Shown: positions 56,745 through 64,000 of the stretch, in pieces
How positions within the stretch are numbered: position 1 is the stretch's first letter
Layout of the letters: each line of letters starts with the position of its first letter
DNA from: Leifsonia sp. Root227
Lineage (GTDB): Bacteria > Actinomycetota > Actinomycetes > Actinomycetales > Microbacteriaceae
Direction of reading: 5' to 3'
NCBI RefSeq assembly: GCF_001428745.1
Contig: NZ_LMIO01000002.1
Span: 434,001 to 498,000 of the forward strand
DNA length: 64,000 nt
Position numbers and translations under genes: made by a program
The notes under the pieces: generated by a model
Database searches by the model: none
Seen by the model: only the letters and a program-made list of their open reading frames with translations
Told to the model about the DNA's origin: nothing

Positions 56745-57596
56745 CTACTTGAGCACCGGGGCGTTGCCGTCCGTGGCGAGCCACTTCGCGGCGAGCTTGT
56801 CCAGGGTGCCGTCGGTGCGGAGCGCGTCGACCGCCGCGGTGACCTTGGCGGTGAGGGCGCTGCCCTTGGCGAGCACCAGACCGAACTGGTCGCCGTCCTG
56901 ACCGGACGCCTTCGGAAGCTGGCCGACGATCTTCCCGTCCTTCAGCTCGGCGTCGCGCAGGTAGAACGCGGTCGGCAGGTCGACGACGATCGCATCCACC
57001 TGCTTGTTCTCCAGGGCGAGCTTGGCGTCGTCGTTCGAGTTGAACGCCTGCACGCCGCCCGCCGGCGCGATCTCCTTCTCCGCAGCGGTGAAACTCGTGG
57101 TCGCCGACTGGGCGCCGATGGCGAGCTTCTTCAGGCCGGCCAGCGATGTCGCCTTGGCCGCGGGGGAGGAGCCGATGGTGACGACGACCTGCGTCGTCTC
57201 GTAGTACGGCGAGGAGAAGTCCACGGCCTTCTTGCGCTCGTCGGTGATGGAGAACTGCTGCAGGTTGAAGTCGAACGTCTTCGGCCCCGGCGCGATGGCC
57301 TGGTCGAACGTGGTGCGCACCCAGGTGACGTCGCCCTTGGCGAAGCCGAGCTTGTCTGCCACCGCGTACGCGACGGCAGACTCGAAGCCCTTTCCTGACT
57401 CCGGCTTGTCGTCGATCACCCACGGCGAGTACGCGGGCTCCGCGGTGCCGATGGTGAGCTTGCCCGGCGTGATGTACGCGTCGTCCGCCTTCGCGCTGCC
57501 GGTGCCGGTCGAGCCTGAGCCCGATGCGCATCCCGTGAGAGCGAGAGCTGCGGCAGCGACGACGGCTGCGACGGTGAGGATGCGACGGCGGGACAT
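56745..57596 (-). CDS. Polar amino-acid ABC transporter substrate-binding lipoprotein
   Basis: A 283-residue family 3 binding protein. The signal peptide ends in a lipobox LALTGC. The mature part has LTIGTAEPAYSPWVIDD, GFESAVAYAVADKLGF and VDFSSPYYETTQVVV, typical of glutamine/glutamate or basic amino-acid binders. The ligand cannot be chosen from the sequence. It is the first gene of the three-gene importer. The 200 bp upstream contain a GGTGCT repeat (57639-57663) but no clear operator. Confidence 0.92.
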   Translation of the reverse strand: MSRRRILTVAAVVAAAALALTGCASGSGSTGTGSAKADDAYITPGKLTIGTAEPAYSPWVIDDKPESGKGFESAVAYAVADKLGFAKGDVTWVRTTFDQAIAPGPKTFDFNLQQFSITDERKKAVDFSSPYYETTQVVVTIGSSPAAKATSLAGLKKLAIGAQSATTSFTAAEKEIAPAGGVQAFNSNDDAKLALENKQVDAIVVDLPTAFYLRDAELKDGKIVGQLPKASGQDGDQFGLVLAKGSALTAKVTAAVDALRTDGTLDKLAAKWLATDGNAPVLK

Positions 57597-57800
57597 GGCG
57601 ACTCCGGGCTGTGAGAGAGGGCGGTGAGCTAGGGGTGTGGTGCTGGTGCTGGTGCTGATGCTGAGTGCGGGGGTCTTTCAGCATGGCGCATCCGTCGTGG
57701 CGCGGGCAATGCGCGGGTCACAGTGTTACGGGTGCGGCGCGATACTCCGTCGGAAAGGAGACCTGCGGGGCACATGGCCAGGTCAGTCGCCGCGCGCAGC

Positions 57801-58769
57801 TCAGTCGCCGAGAGAGTCCAGGATGGCGCGGGACGGGGCGAAGAACGTGGTGCCCGTCGCGGCGGTGGAGAAGTCGAGGATGCGGTCGTAGCTGCCCTCC
57901 GGATCGCCGACGAACATCCGCTGCAGCATCCGCTCGATCACCCAGAGCGCCCGCGAGTACCCGATGAAGTACGTGCCGAACTCGCCGTGGCCGACGCGGC
58001 CGAACGGCATGTTGTCGCGGAGGATGTCGTGCTCGACGCCGGACTCGTCGGTGATCGTGGCGAGGGTCTTGTGCGACTTCTGGCCGTGCTCCGCGTCGTC
58101 CAGCTCGACATTGTCGATCTTGGTCCGCCCGATCACGCCCTCCTGCGACGGCGTGGGGAGCGAGCCCCACTTCCCGAGGTCGTGCAGGTACTTCTGCACG
58201 ACGACGTAGCTGCCGCCCGCGAACTCAGGGTCCTCGTCGCCGACGAGCGTGGACGACGCCATCTCGCCTGCGGTGGGGTTGGCCGTGCCGTCGACGAAGC
58301 CGAGCAGGTCGCGGGAGTCGAAGTAGCGGAATCCTGTCACCTCGTCCACCACCTCGACAGCGTCGCCGAGAGCCGACAGCAGCAGCCGCTCGAACTCGAA
58401 CGTGAAGTCGCCCCGCTCCGCCCTGATGTGGAACAGCAGGTCGCCCGGCGTCGATACGGCGGTGTGCACCGATCCGCGGATCTCGGCGAACGGATGCAGC
58501 TCGCGGGGGAGGCCGCGACCGGTCAGCCTGGTCCAGATCGCCGCGCCGACCGCGACATTGCAAGAGAGGTGCGCGTTCAGGTCGCGGAAGCCGACCGTCT
58601 TCACCAGGTCGGAGAGACCGGAGAGGACGTCCTTCACGATGGCGAACGCCTCGTCGTTGTCCGCAACGGAGACGACGAGGAAGACAGCGGAACGGGACAG
58701 AGGAGCGTCGACGCTCTGGGCTTCGATCGGGACGCGCTGCCAGGCGTGATCGCCGGTGTCGGAGGTCAT
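57801..58769 (-). CDS. Dye-decolorizing (DyP-type) haem peroxidase
   Basis: A 322-residue DyP. The hallmark GxxDG occurs in LLGFVDGTANPTAGE, the distal Arg is likely in FGRVGHGEFGTYFIGYSR, and a proximal His candidate lies in IRGSVHTAVS. No Tat or Sec signal, so it is cytoplasmic, as in B-type enzymes. The C-terminus (ILDSLGD) lacks an obvious encapsulin-loading peptide and no encapsulin gene is adjacent. The start is ATG 58769; 58787 is six codons earlier. Confidence 0.88.
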   Translation of the reverse strand: MTSDTGDHAWQRVPIEAQSVDAPLSRSAVFLVVSVADNDEAFAIVKDVLSGLSDLVKTVGFRDLNAHLSCNVAVGAAIWTRLTGRGLPRELHPFAEIRGSVHTAVSTPGDLLFHIRAERGDFTFEFERLLLSALGDAVEVVDEVTGFRYFDSRDLLGFVDGTANPTAGEMASSTLVGDEDPEFAGGSYVVVQKYLHDLGKWGSLPTPSQEGVIGRTKIDNVELDDAEHGQKSHKTLATITDESGVEHDILRDNMPFGRVGHGEFGTYFIGYSRALWVIERMLQRMFVGDPEGSYDRILDFSTAATGTTFFAPSRAILDSLGD

Positions 58770-59236
58770 GGGGAGAGTCTGCCGCACATCCCGCGGTCGG
58801 TGGAAGAGGGGTCGTCTGGCGGCGCACTCAGGTAACGGAAAGGTAACGATGCCAGGACCCGAGCGATCCGCACCCTGACGCGGATGCGCTTACATTCCGG
58901 AAGCGGAATGCACAGTGAAATGCAGAATCTCGATTGGCTTTCTGTGCAAACACATTGATAGCGTCGAGTCGCCCCGTTCGCCGCCACGGCTGAACCGCGA
59001 CCGGCTGAGACGGGGCCGCAACAACCCAGCCCGCGTTCCGGGAACAGGGGCCGCCGTGTACACCGGCCCCGCAGGTCGGAGCGTACGGTCGGGCGGTGTG
59101 GGCGTGCCCCGATGGCGCGTCGGCAGCCGGTGATTCGCGCGTCGCACGACCCGCTTGAGTCGCCCGCTGTTCACGCTGCCCACCCGGGCGCAACCAGGAG
59201 CACGCCGAGCAGTAGAGCGCGTGCCACGGAGATCAC
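58770..59236. other. 467-bp intergenic region between dyp and the betaine transporter
   Basis: No convincing gene is seen. Two inverted repeats cluster in its less GC-rich part: CATTCCG-GAAG-CGGAATG (58893-58910), and TGCACAG (58909-58915) facing CTGTGCA (58942-58948). The remainder up to 59236 is GC-rich and unstructured to the eye. Since it precedes an osmolyte importer, an osmotic-control leader or a small RNA is possible. Confidence 0.45.
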
Positions 59237-60559
59237 GTGAGCGAAATCGCCGCCGTCGAGGCGCGGAATCTGTACAAAGTGTTCGGACGCAAACCCGGCG
59301 ACGTCGTCCGCCGGCTGAAGAGCGGGGCGACCCGCGACGACGTGACCGCCTCGGGCACGGCGGCGGTCATCGACGCGAGCTTCACGGTGAAGGCCGGGGA
59401 GATCTTCGTGGTCATGGGGCTGTCCGGCTCGGGCAAATCCACCCTCATCCGCCTGCTGAACGGCCTCCTCGAGCCGACCGCGGGCGACGTGGCCGTGATG
59501 GGCACCACCATCACCGGCCTGCCGTCCAAGAGGCTGCGGGATGTGCGCCAGAAGCACATCTCGATGGTGTTCCAGCACTTCGCCCTCCTCCCGCACCGCA
59601 CCGTGCTCGACAACCTCGCATACGGTCTCGAAGTCCAGGGCGTGCCGATCGCCGAGCGGCGCGCGAAGGCGGAGACCGTCCTCGAGCTGGTCGGCCTGTC
59701 CGGCTGGGGCGACAAGCTGCCAGGCGAGCTCTCCGGCGGGATGCAGCAGCGCGTCGGCCTCGGTCGCGCCCTCGCCGCCGACACCGATGTGCTCCTGATG
59801 GACGAGGCGTTCTCGGCTCTCGACCCGCTCATCCGACGTGAGATGCAGGAGCAGTTGCTCGAACTGCAGAGCCAGCTCGGCAAGACCATCGTCTTCATCA
59901 CCCACGACCTCAACGAGGCCATGTTCCTCGGCGACAGGATCGCCGTGATGCGCGACGGCCGCGTCGTGCAGATCGGGACGCCGGAGGAGATCCTCACCGA
60001 CCCGGCCAACGACTACGTCGAGAGCTTCGTGCAGGACGTCGACCGCGCCCGCGTGCTTACCGCAGCGAGCGTGATGGAGCCGGTTCGCGCGCTCGTCACC
60101 GTCGCCGCAGGTCCGCGCGCCGCCGTGCGCACGATGCGCGACCTGCAGACCTCCGCTGCCTTCGTCGTCGGGCACGGGCGGCGTCTGCTCGGCGCCGTGC
60201 GCGACAGAGACGTGATGCGTCAGGTGCGCGACGGCCAGTCCGACCTGTCGACCGTGATCGACGACGGCATCGCCTCCGTCTCCCGCGACGAGGTGCTGAG
60301 CGAGCTGGTGGAGCTGTCCGTCGGCAGCGACCTTCCGCTCGCCGTCGTGGACGACAATCACCGTCTCCTCGGCGTGATTCCGCGCGTCACGCTCCTGGCC
60401 GCGCTCGGCAACGTGACGAGTGAGACCACGGAGATCCCGATCATCGTGGAGCCCCCGGCGACCATCCCGGCGGATGTCATGAACCAGACTCTCCTCGACA
60501 CGGCTGAGGGAGCTGCTGCGCGAGACGGCGGAGAACCAGAGCTCGAGGAGGTGCGCTGA
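59237..60559 (+). CDS. Glycine betaine/proline ABC transporter ATP-binding protein with CBS domains
   Basis: A 440-residue ProV/OpuAA-type ATPase. Walker A GLSGSGKST, FQHFALLPHRTVLDN, signature LSGGMQQRVG and Walker B VLLMDEAFSALDPLIR; ITHDLNEAM holds the switch His. From about residue 275 two CBS-like repeats follow (AAFVVGHGRRLLGAVRDRD; LAVVDDNHRLLGVIPR), which in OpuA sense ionic strength through the membrane surface. GTG 59237 has GGAG six bases upstream. Its stop overlaps the next start by one base (TGATG). Confidence 0.92.
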   Translation: MSEIAAVEARNLYKVFGRKPGDVVRRLKSGATRDDVTASGTAAVIDASFTVKAGEIFVVMGLSGSGKSTLIRLLNGLLEPTAGDVAVMGTTITGLPSKRLRDVRQKHISMVFQHFALLPHRTVLDNLAYGLEVQGVPIAERRAKAETVLELVGLSGWGDKLPGELSGGMQQRVGLGRALAADTDVLLMDEAFSALDPLIRREMQEQLLELQSQLGKTIVFITHDLNEAMFLGDRIAVMRDGRVVQIGTPEEILTDPANDYVESFVQDVDRARVLTAASVMEPVRALVTVAAGPRAAVRTMRDLQTSAAFVVGHGRRLLGAVRDRDVMRQVRDGQSDLSTVIDDGIASVSRDEVLSELVELSVGSDLPLAVVDDNHRLLGVIPRVTLLAALGNVTSETTEIPIIVEPPATIPADVMNQTLLDTAEGAAARDGGEPELEEVR

Positions 60560-62265
60560 TGGATGTCCGGCTTCCTCTCGGCGACTGGGCGACCAGCGTC
60601 GTCGACTTCGTCACCGAGTTCTTCGGCCCCGTGTTCGACGTGATCCGCACGGTGTTCACCGGCCTCTACGACGGCATGGACTGGGTGCTCCAGACCCCGC
60701 CGTTCTGGGGCATCATCCTGATCTTCGCCGTGCTCGGCGTCTGGCTGCGTGGCTGGGTGTTCGGGGCAGGCACTGTCGTCGGCCTCCTCGTCATCGCGGG
60801 CATCGACCAGTGGTCGAACGCGATGGACACGCTCGCCCTGGTGATCGTCGCCGCGGCCATCGCTGTCGCGCTGAGCGTCCCGCTCGGCATCCTCGCCGCC
60901 CGGTCGAAGACCGCGTCCGCCATCATCCGGCCCGTGCTCGACTTCATGCAGACGATGCCGGCGTTCGTGTATCTCATCCCCGCCCTCATCCTGTTCAGGG
61001 TGGGCGTCGTCCCCGGCATCGTCGCCACGATCATCTTCGCGATGGCGCCGGGCGTGCGGCTGACCGAGCTCGGCATCCGCGGGGTCGACAGCGAGATCGT
61101 CGAGGCGGGGCGGGCGTTCGGATCGTCGCCGCGGCGCATCCTTCGCCAGATCCAGCTGCCGCTGGCCATGCCGTCGATCCTCGCCGGGGTGAACCAGGTG
61201 ATCATGCTGTCGCTCTCGATGGTGGTCATCGCCGGGATGGTCGGTGCGGGCGGTCTCGGCCGCGACATCGTCCAGGCGCTCAGCAGGGTGGATGTGGGAC
61301 TCGGCTTCGAGGCCGGGCTCTCCGTCGTCATCATCGCGATCATCCTCGACCGGCTCACCGCGTCGGTCGGCGCCGCCCGCACGCGGATGCCGAAGCGGGC
61401 GCTGGCCGCGCTCGGCGCCGCTGCGCTCGTCGCCGTCGCAGGCACCAGCATCGCGGCCGTCTCGCAGGCCGACTCGTCCAAGGGCGAGATCAAGGTCGCT
61501 GTCTTCAACGGCTGGCCGGAGGGCGAGGCGGCGTCCTACCTCTGGAAGCACGTGCTGGAGGAGAAGGGCTACAGCGTGAAGTTCGAGTACGCAGACGCAG
61601 GGCCGGCCTTCGCGGGCCTCAGCACGGGCGACTACGACGTGGCGTTCGACGGCTGGTTGCCGACGACGCACGAGGCGTACCTGAAGAAGTACGGCGATTC
61701 GCTGGTGGATCTCGGCGCCTGGAACGACGAGGCCAAACTCACCATCGCGGTGAACAAGGACGCCCCGATCGACTCGCTCGATCAGCTTGCGGCACACGCC
61801 GACGAGTTCGGCAACCGTCTGGTCGGCATCGAGCCTGGCGCAGGCCTCACCGAGGCGACGCAGAACAAGGTCATCCCGGAGTACGGGCTCGGGAAGCTCG
61901 ACTTCATGACGTCGTCGACGCCGGCCATGCTTGCGGAGCTGACCAGTGCGATGAAGAGCAAGGACAATATCGCCGTCACGCTGTGGCGCCCGCACTGGGC
62001 GTACGACCAGTTCGATCTGAAGGACCTCAAGGACCCGAAGAACACGCTCGGAACGGCGGAGTCCATCCACTCGATCGCCAGCGCGGACTTCGAGAAGAAG
62101 TTCCCAGAGGCGGCAGCCTGGGTGAAGTCGTTCCGCCTCGACTCGAAGCTCCTGTACTCGCTGGAGAACGACATGTTCAACGGCGAGAAGACGAGCAACT
62201 ACGACCCGATCGTGACGAAGTGGATGAACGAGCACCAGGACTACGTGGCCTCGCTCACGAAGTAG
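60559..62265 (+). CDS. Glycine betaine ABC transporter permease fused to its binding protein
   Basis: A 568-residue fusion. Residues about 40-285 form a ProW-like permease (LVIVAAAIAVALSVPLGILAAR; EAA region IVEAGRAFGSSPRRILRQIQLPLA). A further helix (about 275-305) leads to an external OpuAC/ProX-type binding domain (about 313-568; KVAVFNGWPEGEAASYLWKHVL, VAFDGWLPTTHEAY, LWRPHWAYDQFD, the latter supplying aromatic-cage Trp residues). This OpuABC-like design tethers the receptor to the channel. With the ATPase it forms a two-gene osmoprotectant importer. Confidence 0.92.
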   Translation: MDVRLPLGDWATSVVDFVTEFFGPVFDVIRTVFTGLYDGMDWVLQTPPFWGIILIFAVLGVWLRGWVFGAGTVVGLLVIAGIDQWSNAMDTLALVIVAAAIAVALSVPLGILAARSKTASAIIRPVLDFMQTMPAFVYLIPALILFRVGVVPGIVATIIFAMAPGVRLTELGIRGVDSEIVEAGRAFGSSPRRILRQIQLPLAMPSILAGVNQVIMLSLSMVVIAGMVGAGGLGRDIVQALSRVDVGLGFEAGLSVVIIAIILDRLTASVGAARTRMPKRALAALGAAALVAVAGTSIAAVSQADSSKGEIKVAVFNGWPEGEAASYLWKHVLEEKGYSVKFEYADAGPAFAGLSTGDYDVAFDGWLPTTHEAYLKKYGDSLVDLGAWNDEAKLTIAVNKDAPIDSLDQLAAHADEFGNRLVGIEPGAGLTEATQNKVIPEYGLGKLDFMTSSTPAMLAELTSAMKSKDNIAVTLWRPHWAYDQFDLKDLKDPKNTLGTAESIHSIASADFEKKFPEAAAWVKSFRLDSKLLYSLENDMFNGEKTSNYDPIVTKWMNEHQDYVASLTK

Positions 62266-62292
62266 GGGCGACCTGTCTCGTACCCTGGACGG

Positions 62293-63201
62293 ATGAGCTT
62301 CCCTCTCGCCCATCCCGTGGACACCACCAGCATCGACGCGGACACCATCGTCACCTATCCGGACGGCGACGTCACCTCGACCGGCACCGTGCTCATCGCA
62401 CAGCCGGTCGAGGGCGGCCGCACGGCGATCGTGCTCGACCGGACAGCGTTCCACGCTGTCGACCCGGTCTGGCCGGACCAGCCGGCCGACCAGGGGACGC
62501 TTTCGGTGGACGGGGTCGTGCATCCCGTGGCCGGAGCGGTGGTGGGAGCGATCGACGGCGAGAGCCTGTTCGTCGGGGATGCGCCTGTGCGCACGGGCAC
62601 GGAGGGCTGGGCGTTCGTCGTCTGCCACCTGGTGGAGGACGCGGCAGGGCTGGAGCCGGGAACGCCCGTCACGGTGACAGTGGACCCTGCGGTGCGCCGC
62701 GCGCTCTCGGCAGGGCACACCGGCTGCCACCTGGCGTCGCTCGCGCTCAACGGCGCTCTCGCGTCGCTGTGGAGCAAAGAGGTCGCGGTGGACGGGCGGG
62801 GCAACCCCAACTTCGACCAGCTCGCGATCACCGAGTCGCGCATCCTGCCGGACGGATCGCTCGACACCTACCGGATCGGCAAGAGCCTGCGGAAGAAGGG
62901 CTTCCAGGCCGTGGAGCTCGCCGAAGCGCTGGCAGGTATGGAGACGGCGGCGAACGCGCAGCTCGCGGAGTGGCTGTCCACCGGGGCCGCGGTGTCGATC
63001 GTCCGCGACGGCGACGGCCTGGGGGAGCGGCGCACCTGGCGCTGCGCCCTGCCGGACGGCACGGTCGAGATCCCGTGCGGGGGAACGCACCTGCGCTCCC
63101 TGGCCGAGCTGCAGTCGGTCGTGGTGTCGCTGACGCTGGAGGAGGCGGACGGCGCGCTCGAACTGCGGATGCGCACAGAGGCGACTCCGGTGGTGCCGTA
63201 G
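62293..63201 (+). CDS. AlaX-like tRNA-editing/metal-dependent hydrolase
   Basis: A 302-residue protein with the zinc motif of the Thr/Ala-tRNA-synthetase second additional domain: His142 and His146 (SAGHTGCHLASL), Cys262 and His266 (IPCGGTHLRSL). It has an N-terminal beta domain (HAVDPVWPDQPADQGTLSVDG) like that preceding AlaRS editing sites. Stand-alone members hydrolyse mischarged tRNA-Ala. The cellular target here is inferred from the motif only. It starts 27 bp after the betaine transporter. Confidence 0.8.
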   Translation: MSFPLAHPVDTTSIDADTIVTYPDGDVTSTGTVLIAQPVEGGRTAIVLDRTAFHAVDPVWPDQPADQGTLSVDGVVHPVAGAVVGAIDGESLFVGDAPVRTGTEGWAFVVCHLVEDAAGLEPGTPVTVTVDPAVRRALSAGHTGCHLASLALNGALASLWSKEVAVDGRGNPNFDQLAITESRILPDGSLDTYRIGKSLRKKGFQAVELAEALAGMETAANAQLAEWLSTGAAVSIVRDGDGLGERRTWRCALPDGTVEIPCGGTHLRSLAELQSVVVSLTLEEADGALELRMRTEATPVVP

Positions 63202-63223
63202 TCGGTGCGGCGCCGCTGCGGGC

Positions 63224-63985
63224 TCAGTGCCCGAGCAGGCCGCCTGGCAGGAAAGGCAGGCTCACCGCGAGCGCGCTCAGCGCGATCGCGACCAGCCAGC
63301 CCAGTCGCACGACGCGGGCAGAGCGGTCCTCGCGGGCGATGGCGTCGAAGCGTTCGACCGTGTCGGCGCTGGTCAGGTCGCGGCGCTCGGGCGGCGGGCT
63401 CTGCTGGGTGCTCCGCCAGGTGGCCGGGTCGTCCACGACGCGCACGATCGCGGCGACGGTCGCCGCGTCGATCACCGAGGGACGCCTGGTGAGCCAGCGG
63501 TTCAGACCGTCAGCGCTCAGGACGGCCACGCGGGCCGGCTGCTGACGCACGGTCAGCTTCTTCGCACCGACGACGGCGACGACCGCGTTCACCGGAGCGA
63601 CCAGGCCGGCCGTCGCGAGCACCTTCCTGATCCGCGACGCCTCGAACTCCGAGTTGCGCAGGTACGGCTTCTTCGCGCCGTTCACCAGGACAGCTCGTTC
63701 GCCCACCCACACCTCGGCGCCGGAGTGGTTCTTCGTGCTGACGGCGAACACGCCGCCTGGACCGACGACGAGGTGGTCGATGTCCGCGTCGCCGGAGCCG
63801 ACGGGGAGCGCGTGGAACGCCGTCCAGCCGTCGGGGAGCCTGTCGAGCGTGGCGCCGACCTCGCGCTCGCCGAGTGCGCCGGCGAACCACGGCCGGGCGT
63901 CCGGCGTCACCGGTCGCACGCCGAACGCGCGGGCGACGGCCGAGCGAGGAGGAACGTCGTCGTGCAACCGGACGACCTGCTCCAT
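63224..63985 (-). CDS. NERD-domain protein with a C-terminal membrane anchor
   Basis: About 253 residues. A NERD (nuclease-related) domain is recognised from AGALGEREVGATLDRLPDGW, IDHLVVGPGGVFAVSTKNHSG and VWVGERAVLVNGAKKPYLRN (residues about 35-115), the Asp and Lys there matching the restriction-endonuclease-like core. The C-terminus carries a membrane helix (LGWLVAIALSALAVSLPFL, about 228-246). The frame is open up to the right edge, so the start may lie beyond it; ATG 63985 and GTG 63988 are the candidates seen. Cellular role unknown. Confidence 0.75.
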   Translation of the reverse strand: MEQVVRLHDDVPPRSAVARAFGVRPVTPDARPWFAGALGEREVGATLDRLPDGWTAFHALPVGSGDADIDHLVVGPGGVFAVSTKNHSGAEVWVGERAVLVNGAKKPYLRNSEFEASRIRKVLATAGLVAPVNAVVAVVGAKKLTVRQQPARVAVLSADGLNRWLTRRPSVIDAATVAAIVRVVDDPATWRSTQQSPPPERRDLTSADTVERFDAIAREDRSARVVRLGWLVAIALSALAVSLPFLPGGLLGH

Positions 63986-64000
63986 CACCGCGTACCCGGC

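Noticed and set aside
57639..57663. GGTGCT short tandem repeat upstream of the amino-acid binding protein
   Set aside because: Four imperfect units only, non-coding, and not placed to change a promoter spacer; too weak to call a phase-variation tract.
57801..58769. Encapsulin cargo system around the DyP peroxidase
   Set aside because: No encapsulin shell gene is adjacent and the protein lacks a visible C-terminal loading peptide.
60358..63090. A 910-codon open frame antisense to the betaine transporter genes
   Set aside because: It is rich in Arg, His, Asp and Glu with no domain, and its codon positions mirror the real genes on the plus strand. Long antisense frames are expected at this GC content.

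Overview
The window is high-GC, densely coded chromosomal DNA with short intergenic gaps, many GTG starts and frequent 4-bp ATGA/GTGA overlaps. Gene content and order (ilvD, ilvB-ilvN-ilvC, serA, leuB, ilvE, a fumarylacetoacetase-family gene, gltX, tRNA-Gln) and the repertoire (ECF42-type sigma factor, OtsAB, SufSU, YhgE/Pip with MMPL, LacI-controlled sugar ABC transporters) point to an actinobacterium, most likely of the Microbacteriaceae (Leifsonia-like). That placement is inferred from gene content, not from a marker search. I see no insertion sequence, prophage, CRISPR array or rRNA.

Layout. 0-9.2 kb: an edge fragment, a small membrane protein, an ArsB-like permease, an MMPL/YhgE export pair facing a TetR gene across three tandem operators, a secreted SGNH esterase and a sugar-phosphate isomerase. 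9.3-11.8 kb: trehalose synthesis (otsA-otsB). 11.8-33.9 kb: a conserved block for branched-chain amino acids and serine (ilvD, ilvBNC, serA, leuB, ilvE), gltX and a tRNA-Gln(CUG). Accessory genes lie within it: cutC, two TetR-controlled membrane-protein loci, a DoxX protein, an ECF42 sigma factor with its DGPF partner, a PLP enzyme, LysR and a ketopantoate-reductase-like protein.

34.1-49.4 kb is the main accessory region. An eight-gene minus-strand operon encodes two sugar ABC permeases, a Gfo/Idh oxidoreductase, an NAD-dependent epimerase/dehydrogenase, a KdgD-like dehydratase, an enolase-superfamily acid-sugar dehydratase and a ketoglutarate-semialdehyde dehydrogenase. It faces a LacI gene, followed by the solute-binding protein and a six-hairpin glycosidase. 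A convergent pair encodes a GH5-like glycosidase and an M24-fold protein lacking canonical metal ligands. Palindromes of the form GAAANCGNTTTC sit at the promoters of the permease operon, the binding protein and the M24/GH5 pair, so these probably form one LacI regulon. The likely route is polymer or glycoside, to uronate, to aldarate, to 2-ketoglutarate.

49.4-64 kb: exopolyphosphatase, a secreted phosphatase made of two near-identical HAD domains, sufS-sufU, a polar amino-acid ABC importer, a DyP peroxidase, a glycine-betaine importer with fused permease and binding protein, an AlaX-like editing protein and a NERD-domain protein at the right edge.
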